Shown one piece after another: positions 31,118 through 37,670 of a DNA stretch of 37,670 bases. The position numbers were made by a program, and so were the translations under genes. Below the pieces are notes generated by a model. That model was not told the DNA's origin. It saw nothing but the letters and a program-made list of their open reading frames with translations, and made no database searches. The DNA comes from Streptosporangiaceae bacterium. GTDB lineage: Bacteria; Actinomycetota; Actinomycetes; Streptosporangiales; Streptosporangiaceae. The stretch is taken from the NCBI GenBank assembly GCA_030041275.1, contig JASHOE010000084.1, forward strand, positions 1-37,670. The letters are read 5' to 3'. Each line of letters opens with the position of its first letter. Positions within the stretch are counted from its first letter, which is position 1.

Positions 31118-32170
31118 GTGATACTCGACCGGATCGATGTTCCAATCGTGCTCGCGCCACTAGCCGGCGGCCCCACAACACCTCAGCTGGCGGCCGCCGT
31201 CAGCAGCGCGGGCGGACTGGGCTTCCTCGCCGGCGGATACCTAAGCGCCGGCGCGCTGCGCGACCAGATCGCGAGTGCACGGGCTATGACCGCCGGCCCG
31301 CTGGGGGTGAACCTGTTCGTCCCCGGCCTCCCGACGGCGTCCGGCTCGGTCGACGAGTACGCCGCCAGGCTGAGCGCGGCTGCTGCTCTCGCGGGCGCGG
31401 AGATCGGACAGCCAAGATTCGACGACGACGCCTGGGATGCCAAGCTGGCGCTGGTGCTCGAAGATCCGGTCTCCGTCACCTCCTTCACCTTCGGCTGCCC
31501 GGACTCGAGCGTCATCGATGCGGTCCGGTCAGCAGGCAGCGAGGCGTGGGTGACGGTGACGACACCCGCTGAGGCAGCACAGGCCGCCAGCGTCGGCGCT
31601 GACGTCCTGATCACGCAGGGCATGGAGGCGGGTGGCCACCGCGGCGGCTTCACCGACGACCCGGCCGTCGACGCCTTCGCAGGGTTCGGCCTGCTCTCGC
31701 TGTTGCAGCTCGTGGCTGCGCAGACCGAACTGCCGCTCGTCGCGGCGGGCGGCATCACCACCGGCGCAGGTGTCGCTAGCGCGCTGGCGGCTGGCGCGCG
31801 CGCCGCGCAGCTGGGCACCGCGTTCCTGCGCAGCCCGGAGGCAGGCACGACGCAGGTGCAGCGTGACGCCGTGGCGAGGCCCGGTGCGACGGCCATGACC
31901 CGTGCGTTTACCGGCCGACTCGCCAGGGGCATCCGCAATCAGTTCCTGGACGAGCACAGCCAGGCCGCCCCGGCCGCATATCCGGAGGTGCATTACCTGA
32001 CCGCCCCGCTGCGTGCGGCGGCGCGCAGCGCGGGGAATCCGGAGCTGGTCAACCTGTGGGCCGGCCAGACGCACGAGCTGACCAGTGAGCTGCCCGCCGG
32101 GGAGCTGGTCGCCCGGCTCGCCAGCGAGGCGCGCGCTGCGCTGGCTGCGGCGTCTGCCCGGATGTCATAA
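31118..32170 (+). CDS. Nitronate monooxygenase (FMN-dependent, NPD-like)
   Basis: This 350-residue TIM-barrel flavoenzyme oxidises alkyl nitronates such as propionate-3-nitronate. The N-terminus VPIVLAPLAGG, the catalytic His in GMEAGGHRGG, and the FMN phosphate-binding AAGGITTGAGVASALAAGARAAQLGTAFL are all present. The start is uncertain: ATG 31106 adds four residues, but GTG 31118 coincides with a predicted transcription start and fits how homologs begin. The next gene on the opposite strand ends 22 bases beyond the stop. Clustering with an aldo/keto reductase and hydrolases suggests a detoxification or xenobiotic-use context. Confidence 0.92.
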   Translation: MILDRIDVPIVLAPLAGGPTTPQLAAAVSSAGGLGFLAGGYLSAGALRDQIASARAMTAGPLGVNLFVPGLPTASGSVDEYAARLSAAAALAGAEIGQPRFDDDAWDAKLALVLEDPVSVTSFTFGCPDSSVIDAVRSAGSEAWVTVTTPAEAAQAASVGADVLITQGMEAGGHRGGFTDDPAVDAFAGFGLLSLLQLVAAQTELPLVAAGGITTGAGVASALAAGARAAQLGTAFLRSPEAGTTQVQRDAVARPGATAMTRAFTGRLARGIRNQFLDEHSQAAPAAYPEVHYLTAPLRAAARSAGNPELVNLWAGQTHELTSELPAGELVARLASEARAALAAASARMS

Positions 32171-32192
32171 CCTCGGCACCAAGCTTCACGAC

Positions 32193-32990
32193 TCAGGTGC
32201 TAGCTCCGGCCAGGTAGTCCGCGATGATCTCGTGGGCGCGATTACGGCCAAAGACCGGGCCATGCCCGCCGTACACCGTGCGCAACGGCAGGTCCGCCAG
32301 CTGGCGCAGACTTCCGGCAAAGTCTGCCGGGCTCGATCGCGGCAGCTGGTCGAGCAGCGGCTCCCCGTCGACGAGGACGTCACCAGACACCAGCGCTCCC
32401 GACCTGGCTTCCCACAGGCAGATGCTGCCGGGCGAGTGGCCGGGCGAGTGCAGCACCAAGAAGCTGCGGTCGCCGAGGTCAATCTGATCGCCGTCTGCCA
32501 GCCAGCGAGTAATGCCGACGGGCGGGGTGCGGAACCCGTCCAGGTCGAATGCCGACCCTGGGAGCGCATCGATAAGTAGATCGGGAACCGGTTCCCCGGC
32601 CGCTTCGAACTCGTCGACCAGTGCGGCAGGGTAAGTAGCCGCGCGGAGCGTCACGTAGTCCTCGGCCGTCTCTATCACCGCGCCGTCGTCGCGATGAGCG
32701 GCCCGCTCGGCGAACTCGCCCAGCCCGCCGAAGTGATCGAAGTGCGAGTGCGTCGCCACCGCGATGACGGGCCGGTCGAGCAGGCCTGCCAGCTCATCGG
32801 CGAGGCGGCCCACGCCGAGCCCGGTGTCCACCAGGAGGTGCCCGGTGCTTCCGCAGATCAGCCAGGCGTTGGACCGGACGTAGGGATGCACGTGCGGCTC
32901 CGTGATGCGGGTGATGCCGTCACCGACTTCACAGACGTCGAACCAGCGCTCGGCTACCGGCAGCGGCGGGCGCCGTGCGGCATAGGTCAT
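32193..32990 (-). CDS. Metallo-beta-lactamase-fold hydrolase
   Basis: This 265-residue protein has the zinc-binding signature THSHFDHFGG (HxHxDH) plus LHSPGHSPGS, SGDVLVDGEP and the C-terminal VYGGHGPVFG, all standard MBL-fold metal ligands. A glyoxalase II-like thioester or lactone hydrolase is possible, but the substrate cannot be told. ATG 32990 is preceded by AGGAGG. The gene is 32 bp downstream of the MetE-like gene on the same strand, so the two probably form an operon. Confidence 0.9.
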   Translation of the reverse strand: MTYAARRPPLPVAERWFDVCEVGDGITRITEPHVHPYVRSNAWLICGSTGHLLVDTGLGVGRLADELAGLLDRPVIAVATHSHFDHFGGLGEFAERAAHRDDGAVIETAEDYVTLRAATYPAALVDEFEAAGEPVPDLLIDALPGSAFDLDGFRTPPVGITRWLADGDQIDLGDRSFLVLHSPGHSPGSICLWEARSGALVSGDVLVDGEPLLDQLPRSSPADFAGSLRQLADLPLRTVYGGHGPVFGRNRAHEIIADYLAGAST

Positions 32991-33022
32991 CCCGACCTCC
33001 TGACGCGCATCGCACTGAGGGC

Positions 33023-34192
33023 TCAGTGCCGCCAGAGGCGGCTGGAAGCAATGCGAGCGCCCTCGGCGAGCGCGGCGAACTTGGCCCAGCCCACCTTCGG
33101 GTCGATTTCACGACTGGCGGCTTGCGACGCGAACCCGCAGTCGTTGCCGATCATCACGTTCTCGCGGCCGACAAGGTCGGCGTACCGCACGGTGAGCTCA
33201 GCAATAAGCTCCGGGTGTTCCACCCAGTTGCCCCCGTTGCTGAGCATTCCCGGAATGATGACTTTGCCGTCCGGCAGCCGCACGTCCTCGAACGCGTGGT
33301 AATCGTGCAAGTGCCGCGGATTCATGACCTCGAACGACACCCCCTGGGCGTTGACCTTGAGCATCGGCTCGATGAAGTCGCGCAGCTGCAGATCATGGAT
33401 GTGCGGCCCCTGGTTGATGCCGTGGCAGGTGTGATAGCGGACTTTCTCGGCAGGAATGTCGCGCAGCGCGTAGTTGATGAGCTCGACCATCGCGCCGACC
33501 CTCCGGGCCCGCGCGGCGGGCTCAGCGCTCGCGTGCCCCCAGAGCCCGGATGCCGCCGGATCGTCGAGCTGGATGAGGAGGCCGGCGTCGATGATGGCCC
33601 GGTACTCCTCGTGCACCGCATCGGCTAGCGCAGTCAGAAAGTCGTCGTGCGACTGGTAGTACTCGTTCCGCTGCTCGGCCAGGCCCGTCGGCATCGCGGC
33701 TGACATGAACACCTCGGTGTACTGCTGGCCCGCGAGCGCGGCCTTCAGGTTGGCGACGTCGGTCGCCAGGGCCTGCTGCCCTCTGTAGGTGACCGGCCCC
33801 CGGCACACCAGCCGTGGCTGCGGACTGAGCATCGCGCCGAACATGGCGGTCTTGAAGTAGCGCTCGTAGTACTCGGGGAACTCGCTGACCTCTGGCCACT
33901 GGCTGCCGGCCGGCTCGCCGTTGTCGGCGGGCAGCGCCTCAAACCCGCCGATCCGCTCGGTCAGGTACGTCGCGAAACCGCTCTTGCGCTGCTCGCCGTC
34001 GTTGATGACGTCGAGTCCCGCTTCGACCTGACGGCGCACGCAGTCCTCGACCGCCGCGGTGACGCGCTTCTCGAACATCTCCTCGTCGTACGGCCGGCCG
34101 TTCTCCTTGGCGCGCATCATCTCGATGAGGTCGTCCGGCCGCGCGATGCCTCCGGTGTGCGTCGTCAGGATGCGATCGGTGCTGGTCTTCAT
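33023..34192 (-). CDS. MetE-like (cobalamin-independent methionine synthase II family) methyltransferase
   Basis: This 389-residue TIM-barrel protein corresponds to the C-terminal zinc domain of MetE. The zinc ligands can be assigned by motif: H254 and C256 in YHTCHG, E288 in SFEVMNPRH and C352 in GNDCGF, so the thiol-activating site looks intact. Members of this short family include archaeal-type methionine synthases and epoxyalkane:coenzyme M transferases, which activate other thiols. True MetE is about twice as long, so methionine synthesis should not be assumed. ATG 34192 has AGAAGGGG at good spacing; a TTG two codons earlier is less likely. It heads an apparent operon with the MBL hydrolase and has a TetR-type dyad just upstream. 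Confidence 0.85.
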   Translation of the reverse strand: MKTSTDRILTTHTGGIARPDDLIEMMRAKENGRPYDEEMFEKRVTAAVEDCVRRQVEAGLDVINDGEQRKSGFATYLTERIGGFEALPADNGEPAGSQWPEVSEFPEYYERYFKTAMFGAMLSPQPRLVCRGPVTYRGQQALATDVANLKAALAGQQYTEVFMSAAMPTGLAEQRNEYYQSHDDFLTALADAVHEEYRAIIDAGLLIQLDDPAASGLWGHASAEPAARARRVGAMVELINYALRDIPAEKVRYHTCHGINQGPHIHDLQLRDFIEPMLKVNAQGVSFEVMNPRHLHDYHAFEDVRLPDGKVIIPGMLSNGGNWVEHPELIAELTVRYADLVGRENVMIGNDCGFASQAASREIDPKVGWAKFAALAEGARIASSRLWRH

Positions 34193-34206
34193 CGGCAAGC
34201 CCCTTC

Positions 34207-34222
34207 TAGACCGGTCGCTCTA
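34207..34222. promoter_or_regulatory. TetR-type dyad upstream of MetE-like/MBL operon
   Basis: TAGACCGGTCGCTCTA has symmetric TAGA/TCTA ends and a partly symmetric centre (TAGA-N8-TCTA). It starts 14 bases upstream of the MetE-like start codon. It shares ACCGGTCG with the paa operators but lacks the second CGGT arm, so it is more likely the site of a different TetR-family regulator. Confidence 0.45.
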
Positions 34223-34367
34223 TCAAATCCGACGCTGGCTGCCTGCCGTCAAGATCGAACCTCATAAGAACGGAACGGGGTCCTTTGGGGCACCACGCGG
34301 AGCCAGCCCGCGGCCTGCCCCCCGGCGCGCAACCTTGCTGCCGTAGCGCCGGCGGCCGACGTGCAAC

Positions 34368-34440
34368 GGAACCGCCGTGCCGCGGAAACGCCGCCGTGCC
34401 ACGGAACCGCCGCCGTGCCACGGAACCGCCGCCGTGCCGC
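34368..34440. repeat. 19-nt tandem repeat, four units
   Basis: Three 19-nt units of consensus GGAACCGCCGCCGTGCCAC occupy 34384-34402, 34403-34421 and 34422-34440. A shortened 16-nt first unit lies at 34368-34383, and a partial GGAAAC follows. The unit length is not a multiple of three and the region is noncoding. Units vary at one to three bases. Confidence 0.85.
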
Positions 34441-34451
34441 GGAAACAGAGT

Positions 34452-34479
34452 GGGCCGACGCCCGCGGTGGCGTCGGCCC
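34452..34479 (-). terminator. Perfect 11-bp hairpin terminator after alpha/beta hydrolase
   Basis: GGGCCGACGCC (34452-34462) pairs perfectly with GGCGTCGGCCC (34469-34479) around a 6-nt loop. It starts 33 bases beyond the hydrolase stop in the direction of transcription. There is no strong T-run, as in many actinomycete terminators. Confidence 0.65.
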
Positions 34480-34512
34480 TCCTGCGCAGGGCGAGCCGGA
34501 CTCACCGAAAGG

Positions 34513-35205
34513 TCATGCGGCGGTGGCTTGCTCGATGAGGTTCGCCACCATGGCCGGTTGCGACACGTAAACGGAGTGGCTGGCTGCCACCTCCGTCGCG
34601 GTAGCGCGTGCGCGCTGCGACATATCCCGCTGCGCCGCCGGCGGGATCATCTTGTCTTGCGTGGTGATGAGGTACCAGGCCGGCTTGGTCCGCCAGGCCG
34701 GGTTGCTAATGGTCCCGCCCAGAGCTTCGACGCCCCAGGGGACCTGCGAGTCAGCCATGAACGCCGCCTCGTCGGGGGCGACGTCACCCGCAAACGCCTC
34801 GTGGAACTTCTCCCGGTCCAGGAACAAAACGCCGTCCGCGGGCGGCAGGATCGGCGGCTGCGGCCCATCCTTGGGGAACCCGGAGATGAGGGTGTTCACC
34901 GACTCCCCGGCGTCCGGGGCGAAGGCGCAGATGTAGCTCAGGGCGGCCACCTTGTCATGGCTGCCTGCCTCGGTGATCACGGCGCCGCCGTAGGAGTGTC
35001 CGACCAGCACGACCGGGCCTGGCTGTTGCTCGATGATCTGCCGGGTGGCGGCGACGTCGCCTTGCAGCGAGAGCGTCGGATTCTGCACGACGCTGACGTT
35101 GTAGCCGTCGCGAGTCAGGACGTTGTAGACCCCCTGCCAGCCAGACCCGTCCACGAAGCCGCCGTGCACGAGTACCACGTTCCTGACCGGTGCTTCAGTG
35201 CTCAT
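34513..35205 (-). CDS. Alpha/beta hydrolase
   Basis: This 230-residue alpha/beta-hydrolase-fold enzyme has the oxyanion segment VVLVHGGFVDGSGWQGV, the nucleophile elbow GHSYGG and a late His in AASHSVYVSQP; the acid is probably in TTQDKMIPP. It resembles small esterase-like hydrolases often annotated as EstC/salicylate-esterase-like. ATG 35205 follows GGGAGG. The gene is monocistronic, with its own downstream hairpin. Its substrate is unknown. Confidence 0.92.
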   Translation of the reverse strand: MSTEAPVRNVVLVHGGFVDGSGWQGVYNVLTRDGYNVSVVQNPTLSLQGDVAATRQIIEQQPGPVVLVGHSYGGAVITEAGSHDKVAALSYICAFAPDAGESVNTLISGFPKDGPQPPILPPADGVLFLDREKFHEAFAGDVAPDEAAFMADSQVPWGVEALGGTISNPAWRTKPAWYLITTQDKMIPPAAQRDMSQRARATATEVAASHSVYVSQPAMVANLIEQATAA

Positions 35206-35501
35206 AACGCCTCCCTTGACTGCCTGAGATCCGGTTTAGTCAGGACACCTCCAACCGGAGGCCATTCGAGCCTTTGATGTCGGTGCCCGTATGGCGCACA
35301 GACGCTGCGTGGACGGACGCCGTGCCTGCACGCTGCGCCCGGACGCTGCCTGGACAAACGCCTCCCCGTGCCTGCTTTCACGCTGCGCCCAGGCGCCAGG
35401 CCTGACCCGGCGATCAGCTGGTGGGGACGAAGCCGCCCTGCAGCGCTGATGAGAAGACTTCTACCCCTGGGCGTGGCGGCTAGGCTCGATGGTCGGCTGG
35501 G
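35206..35501. repeat. Noncoding spacer with imperfect direct repeats
   Basis: No gene is supported here between the hydrolase and the SDR. Two related segments occur: CGTGCCTGCACGCTGCGCCC at 35321-35340 and a copy at 35367-35390 that carries a 4-base insertion (CTTT-type) between CGTGCCTGC and ACGCTGCGCCC. The hydrolase promoter must lie in the first 60 bases. Confidence 0.5.
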
Positions 35502-36268
35502 CTACCCGGCACCGGCCGGACGATGGGCCAACCACGACTCGAACTCGGTGGCGACGATTCGCTCGTCATGCACGCCTTGTGCCGCGGGTGAGGCCAGCCA
35601 CACGATCGGTGGCCCCATGACAGCGGGGTTAATCAGCCGCAGGCCTTCGGGCCTGTGATCGGGGGGCAGCATGCCGGTCTCTGTGGCGCCGCCAGGCATC
35701 AGGATGTTCACGGTGACACTGGTGCCGCCGAGGTCCGCCGCCATGACCCGGGACAGTGCCTCCGAGCCCGCCCGCGACGGCCCGTAGGGCACGAAACCTT
35801 GCCGGGTCATGGTCGACTGGTTCACCGAAATGTTCACCACCCGGCCACCTCCGGCGTTCAGCATCCGGGGTACGACCTCGCGCGCCACCAGGAAGTAGCC
35901 AGTCAGGTTGGTGTCGATCACCGCGCGGAACCCGTCCGCAGGCACCTGCCAGAACGGCTGCGGCTCGATCATGAACCGCGGGTTGACCGTGCGCATCCCC
36001 AGGCCCGCGTTATTCACCAGCAGGTCAAGGCCGCCTAGGCGCGACCAGGCCTGATCGATAGCGGTTGCCACCGATTGCTCGTCTTGCACGTCGAGGTGGA
36101 TGCCGATTGTCCTTGGCAGGGCCGATGACGCTTGGTCTGCGCGCGCGGCGTCGCGGCCAGTGACCGCCACGGCCGCTCCCGCGCCAGCCAGGCCTCGGCC
36201 ATGGCCAGTCCGAGCCCGCTCGTCGCGCCAGTCACCAGTGCTCGCGTCCCCTCCAGGCTGGTGCTCAC
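35502..36268 (-). pseudogene. Short-chain dehydrogenase/reductase with a frameshift
   Basis: The gene encodes an SDR-type NAD(P)-dependent oxidoreductase in two frames. The N-terminal part starts at GTG 36268 and contains the cofactor motif VTGATSGLGLAMAEAWLA. At about 36178-36180 the frame is lost, and the next frame continues with AAVAVTGRDAARADQ, LLVNNAGLG, INTNLTG-type and catalytic Ser/Tyr regions to the stop at 35502. Adding one G to a GGG run (minus strand) would restore LARGAAVAVTGRD, a normal SDR sequence. The active-site YxxxK reads YGPSR, so the usual Lys is Arg. Either it is a recent pseudogene or the one-base loss is a sequencing error. The intact protein would be about 255 residues. 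Its own activity and substrate are unknown. Confidence 0.75.
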
Positions 36269-36276
36269 CTTCGCTG

Positions 36277-36362
36277 CTCTCCCGCTCTCCCGTTCCCCCG
36301 CGCCTCCCTCCCACTCCCCTCGCCCCCGCCCCTCTCTCCCCCGCGCTCCTCTCCCGCTCTCC
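36277..36362. repeat. Polypyrimidine tract with 14-nt direct repeats
   Basis: About 86 bases of the plus strand are nearly all C and T with a few G and A. The exact 14-mer CTCTCCCGCTCTCC occurs at 36277-36290 and again at 36349-36362. The tract ends about 9 bases upstream of the SDR start, so on the transcribed strand it is a purine-rich leader with many GGAG-like motifs. Confidence 0.7.
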
Positions 36363-36413
36363 AGCGCCGTGCGGCCGCGTGGCGCCAGAATCTCGCCGTA
36401 CCGCACTGCGTCA

Positions 36414-36896
36414 TCAGTGACGCCAGTGCTCCAGCGGTAGCGGACCGCGGCTGAGGATCGTCCGGATCGCGAACGTGCTCTGGGCTTCGACGACGGAGGG
36501 GATCGTCAGGATCTGGCCAAGCAGTAACTGCTCGTAGCTGGCGAGATCGGGGACGGCCGCCTCGACGAGAAAGTCGCTCGTCCCAGAGACCAGGTAGCAG
36601 GCGACGACGGCCGGAATCGCCAGCAAGGTCTGTTCAATCCTGGACGAGGTCTCCTGCGAGTGCCCCTCGACCTTCAATCCGATGAAGACGGTCAGGCCCA
36701 GCCCGGCCTGGAGCCTGCTGACCTCTGCTCTGTACCCGGCGATGATGCCACTGGCCTCTAGCGCCTTCACGCGTCGCAGGCAGGCCGACGGTGACAATGA
36801 GACCGCTTCGGCGAGATCTACGTTGGCGATTCGTCCGTCGCGCTGGAGGTGCGCCACGATGGCACGATCAACTCGATCTGGAACGTGATCCGGCAT
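36414..36896 (-). CDS. Lrp/AsnC-family transcriptional regulator
   Basis: This 160-residue regulator has an N-terminal AsnC-type HTH (about 4-60: DRVDRAIVAHLQRDGRIANVDLAEAVSLSPSACLRRVKALE) and a C-terminal RAM/ligand-binding domain (about 70-150) with ACYLVSGTSDFLVEAAVPDL. ATG 36896 gives the usual family length; the same frame stays open far upstream but shows low-complexity, unrelated sequence. It is divergent from an APC amino-acid permease, the typical layout in which the Lrp protein controls amino-acid transport. A 15-bp dyad lies 5 bases upstream of its start. Confidence 0.92.
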   Translation of the reverse strand: MPDHVPDRVDRAIVAHLQRDGRIANVDLAEAVSLSPSACLRRVKALEASGIIAGYRAEVSRLQAGLGLTVFIGLKVEGHSQETSSRIEQTLLAIPAVVACYLVSGTSDFLVEAAVPDLASYEQLLLGQILTIPSVVEAQSTFAIRTILSRGPLPLEHWRH

Positions 36897-36901
36897 GAAA
36901 C

Positions 36902-36916
36902 TCAGCCTAAGGCTGA
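36902..36916. promoter_or_regulatory. Candidate Lrp/AsnC operator
   Basis: TCAGCC-TAA-GGCTGA is a perfect 15-bp dyad located 5 bases upstream of the Lrp start codon and 85 bases upstream of the permease start. Its length and AT-containing centre resemble Lrp-family sites. CTTATA at 36946-36951 (TATAAG on the minus strand) could be the regulator's -10, placing the dyad just downstream of the transcription start. Confidence 0.5.
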
Positions 36917-37001
36917 TCTCACGCAACGGCATTGCTCGGCGCTGCCTTATAGAGGTCATATTTGCCATCGCATGCGAGCCGAATTCGGCGATGGTGAAGT
37001 C

Positions 37002-37670
37002 ATGGCGCCAACACCCACACAGACGCAGAGCGGAACGCCTCAGCTGACGGCCTCGCGGGGCGCTGCCCTCTACATCGGGGCGCTTCTCGGCCCCGGCCTG
37101 CTGCTCATGCCCGGCCTCGCCGCAGCCGAGGCCGGCCCCGCTTCGATCCTTGCCTGGCTCGCGCTGCTGGCGCTCTCCGGCCTCTTCGCCGCCGTTTTCG
37201 CAGCCTGGGGTGGGCACAGCCCCTCTGCCGGCGGCGTAATCGGCTACGTGGCCGCTGGCCTGGGTGCCCGTGCGGGTCTCGTCACTGGCTGGGCGTTCCT
37301 GGCCGGAGTCGTGTGCGGCGCCCCGATCGTGTGCCTCATCGGCGCCAGTTACCTCACCGAGCTGACCGGCGGTGGCCAGCTTGCCCGCACGGCCGTCGCC
37401 GCCGCGCTGCTCCTGACCGTCATTGGCCTCGCCGCGTGCGGCCTGCGGGCCAGCGCCACGGCGCAGCTCGTTCTCGTCATCCTGCTGATCCTCGTGGTCG
37501 TCGTGGCATCTGTAGGTTCTGCGGACAGTGCCCGGGCGGTCAACTGGACTCCGTTTGCCCCGCACGGCTGGGCATCGATCGGAAGCGCGGCGGCGACGCT
37601 GATGTTCTCCTTCGTGGGCTGGGAGGCCGTCGCGCCGCTCACGACGCGCCTGACGAACCCGCGCCGGCAG
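37002..37670 (+). CDS. APC-superfamily amino-acid permease, N-terminal part (cut by window end)
   Basis: The frame opens at ATG 37002 and runs to the window edge (223 codons, no stop). The N-terminus LTASRGAALYIGALLGPGLLLMPGLAAAEAGP matches the first helix and substrate-site region of APC amino-acid permeases (GxxxGxGLLxxPG). About six transmembrane segments are visible, including LAWLALLALSGLFAAVFA and LVLVILLILVVVVASVG, and the end FSFVGWEA is the conserved APC helix-6 motif. It is divergent from the Lrp regulator, so control by amino-acid level is likely. The substrate is unknown. Confidence 0.88.
   Translation, partial: MAPTPTQTQSGTPQLTASRGAALYIGALLGPGLLLMPGLAAAEAGPASILAWLALLALSGLFAAVFAAWGGHSPSAGGVIGYVAAGLGARAGLVTGWAFLAGVVCGAPIVCLIGASYLTELTGGGQLARTAVAAALLLTVIGLAACGLRASATAQLVLVILLILVVVVASVGSADSARAVNWTPFAPHGWASIGSAAATLMFSFVGWEAVAPLTTRLTNPRRQ

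Larger units (their letters stand above)
34193..34512. other. Intergenic region upstream of the MetE-like gene
   Basis: No gene is supported in these 320 bases. It contains a TetR-type dyad at 34207-34222, a tandem 19-nt repeat at 34368-34440 and a terminator-like hairpin at 34452-34479 belonging to the alpha/beta hydrolase upstream. Reading frames through it are low-complexity repeat translations. Confidence 0.7.

Noticed and set aside
34209..34222. MetE-like upstream dyad as a fourth PaaR operator
   Set aside because: It shares ACCGGTCG but not the second arm; its own symmetry (TAGA/TCTA) points to a different regulator.
34368..34440. Short CRISPR-like array
   Set aside because: Units are directly adjacent with no spacers, and no cas gene is present.
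34285..35277. Long open frame on the plus strand over the repeat and hydrolase
   Set aside because: It is antisense to the well-supported alpha/beta hydrolase and is rich in Arg, Gly and His as expected of a GC-rich shadow frame; no family motif.
36897..37565. Long N-terminal extension of the Lrp regulator
   Set aside because: Low-complexity translation antisense to the permease gene; the regulator has normal family length from 36896.

Overview
The window comes from a high-GC actinomycete (Actinomycetota). The evidence is GC-rich third codon positions, many GTG and TTG starts, stop/start overlaps inside operons, Ala-rich secretion signals, and families typical of soil actinomycetes: zinc-ribbon/cyclase/ATPase regulators, PAS-GAF-SpoIIE phosphatases, NarL-type two-component pairs and a phenylacetate pathway. 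I cannot name a genus. No tRNA, rRNA, CRISPR array, transposase, integrase or phage gene was seen.

Layout: (1) 2-11162 is an array of at least four paralogous secreted proteins. They combine a YVTN-type beta-propeller, He_PIG/Ig-like domains and a C-terminal six-repeat PLL/tectonin-like lectin propeller. A 1197-aa class III adenylate cyclase/AAA ATPase/TPR regulator is inserted in the opposite orientation. (2) 11198-15007 is paaABCDE on the minus strand, the multicomponent phenylacetyl-CoA epoxidase. (3) 15158-22752 is an export and signalling block: PG-binding adaptor, ABC ATPase, MacB-like permease, Cys-rich lipoprotein and NarL-type response regulator on the minus strand, with the cognate-looking histidine kinase and a DUF4097-like surface protein divergent on the plus strand. 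(4) 22883-30128 holds a GNAT acetyltransferase, paaZ, a PAS-GAF-PP2C-HATPase regulator, a lipoprotein, and a TetR regulator (probable paaR) coupled to a HAD phosphatase. (5) 30125-36268 is an oxidoreductase/hydrolase neighbourhood: aldo/keto reductase, nitronate monooxygenase, a MetE-like methyltransferase with an MBL hydrolase, an alpha/beta hydrolase, and a frameshifted SDR. (6) 36414-37670 has an Lrp/AsnC regulator divergent from an APC amino-acid permease that runs off the window.

The clearest system-level signal is a scattered phenylacetate regulon. The 14-bp dyad ACCG-N6-CGGT lies just upstream of paaA, paaZ and the TetR gene. This links three loci spread over about 14 kb and identifies the TetR gene as the likely autoregulated PaaR. 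The least explained system is the secreted propeller/Ig/lectin array, where paralogs have lost whole domains and one has lost both members of a conserved cysteine pair.
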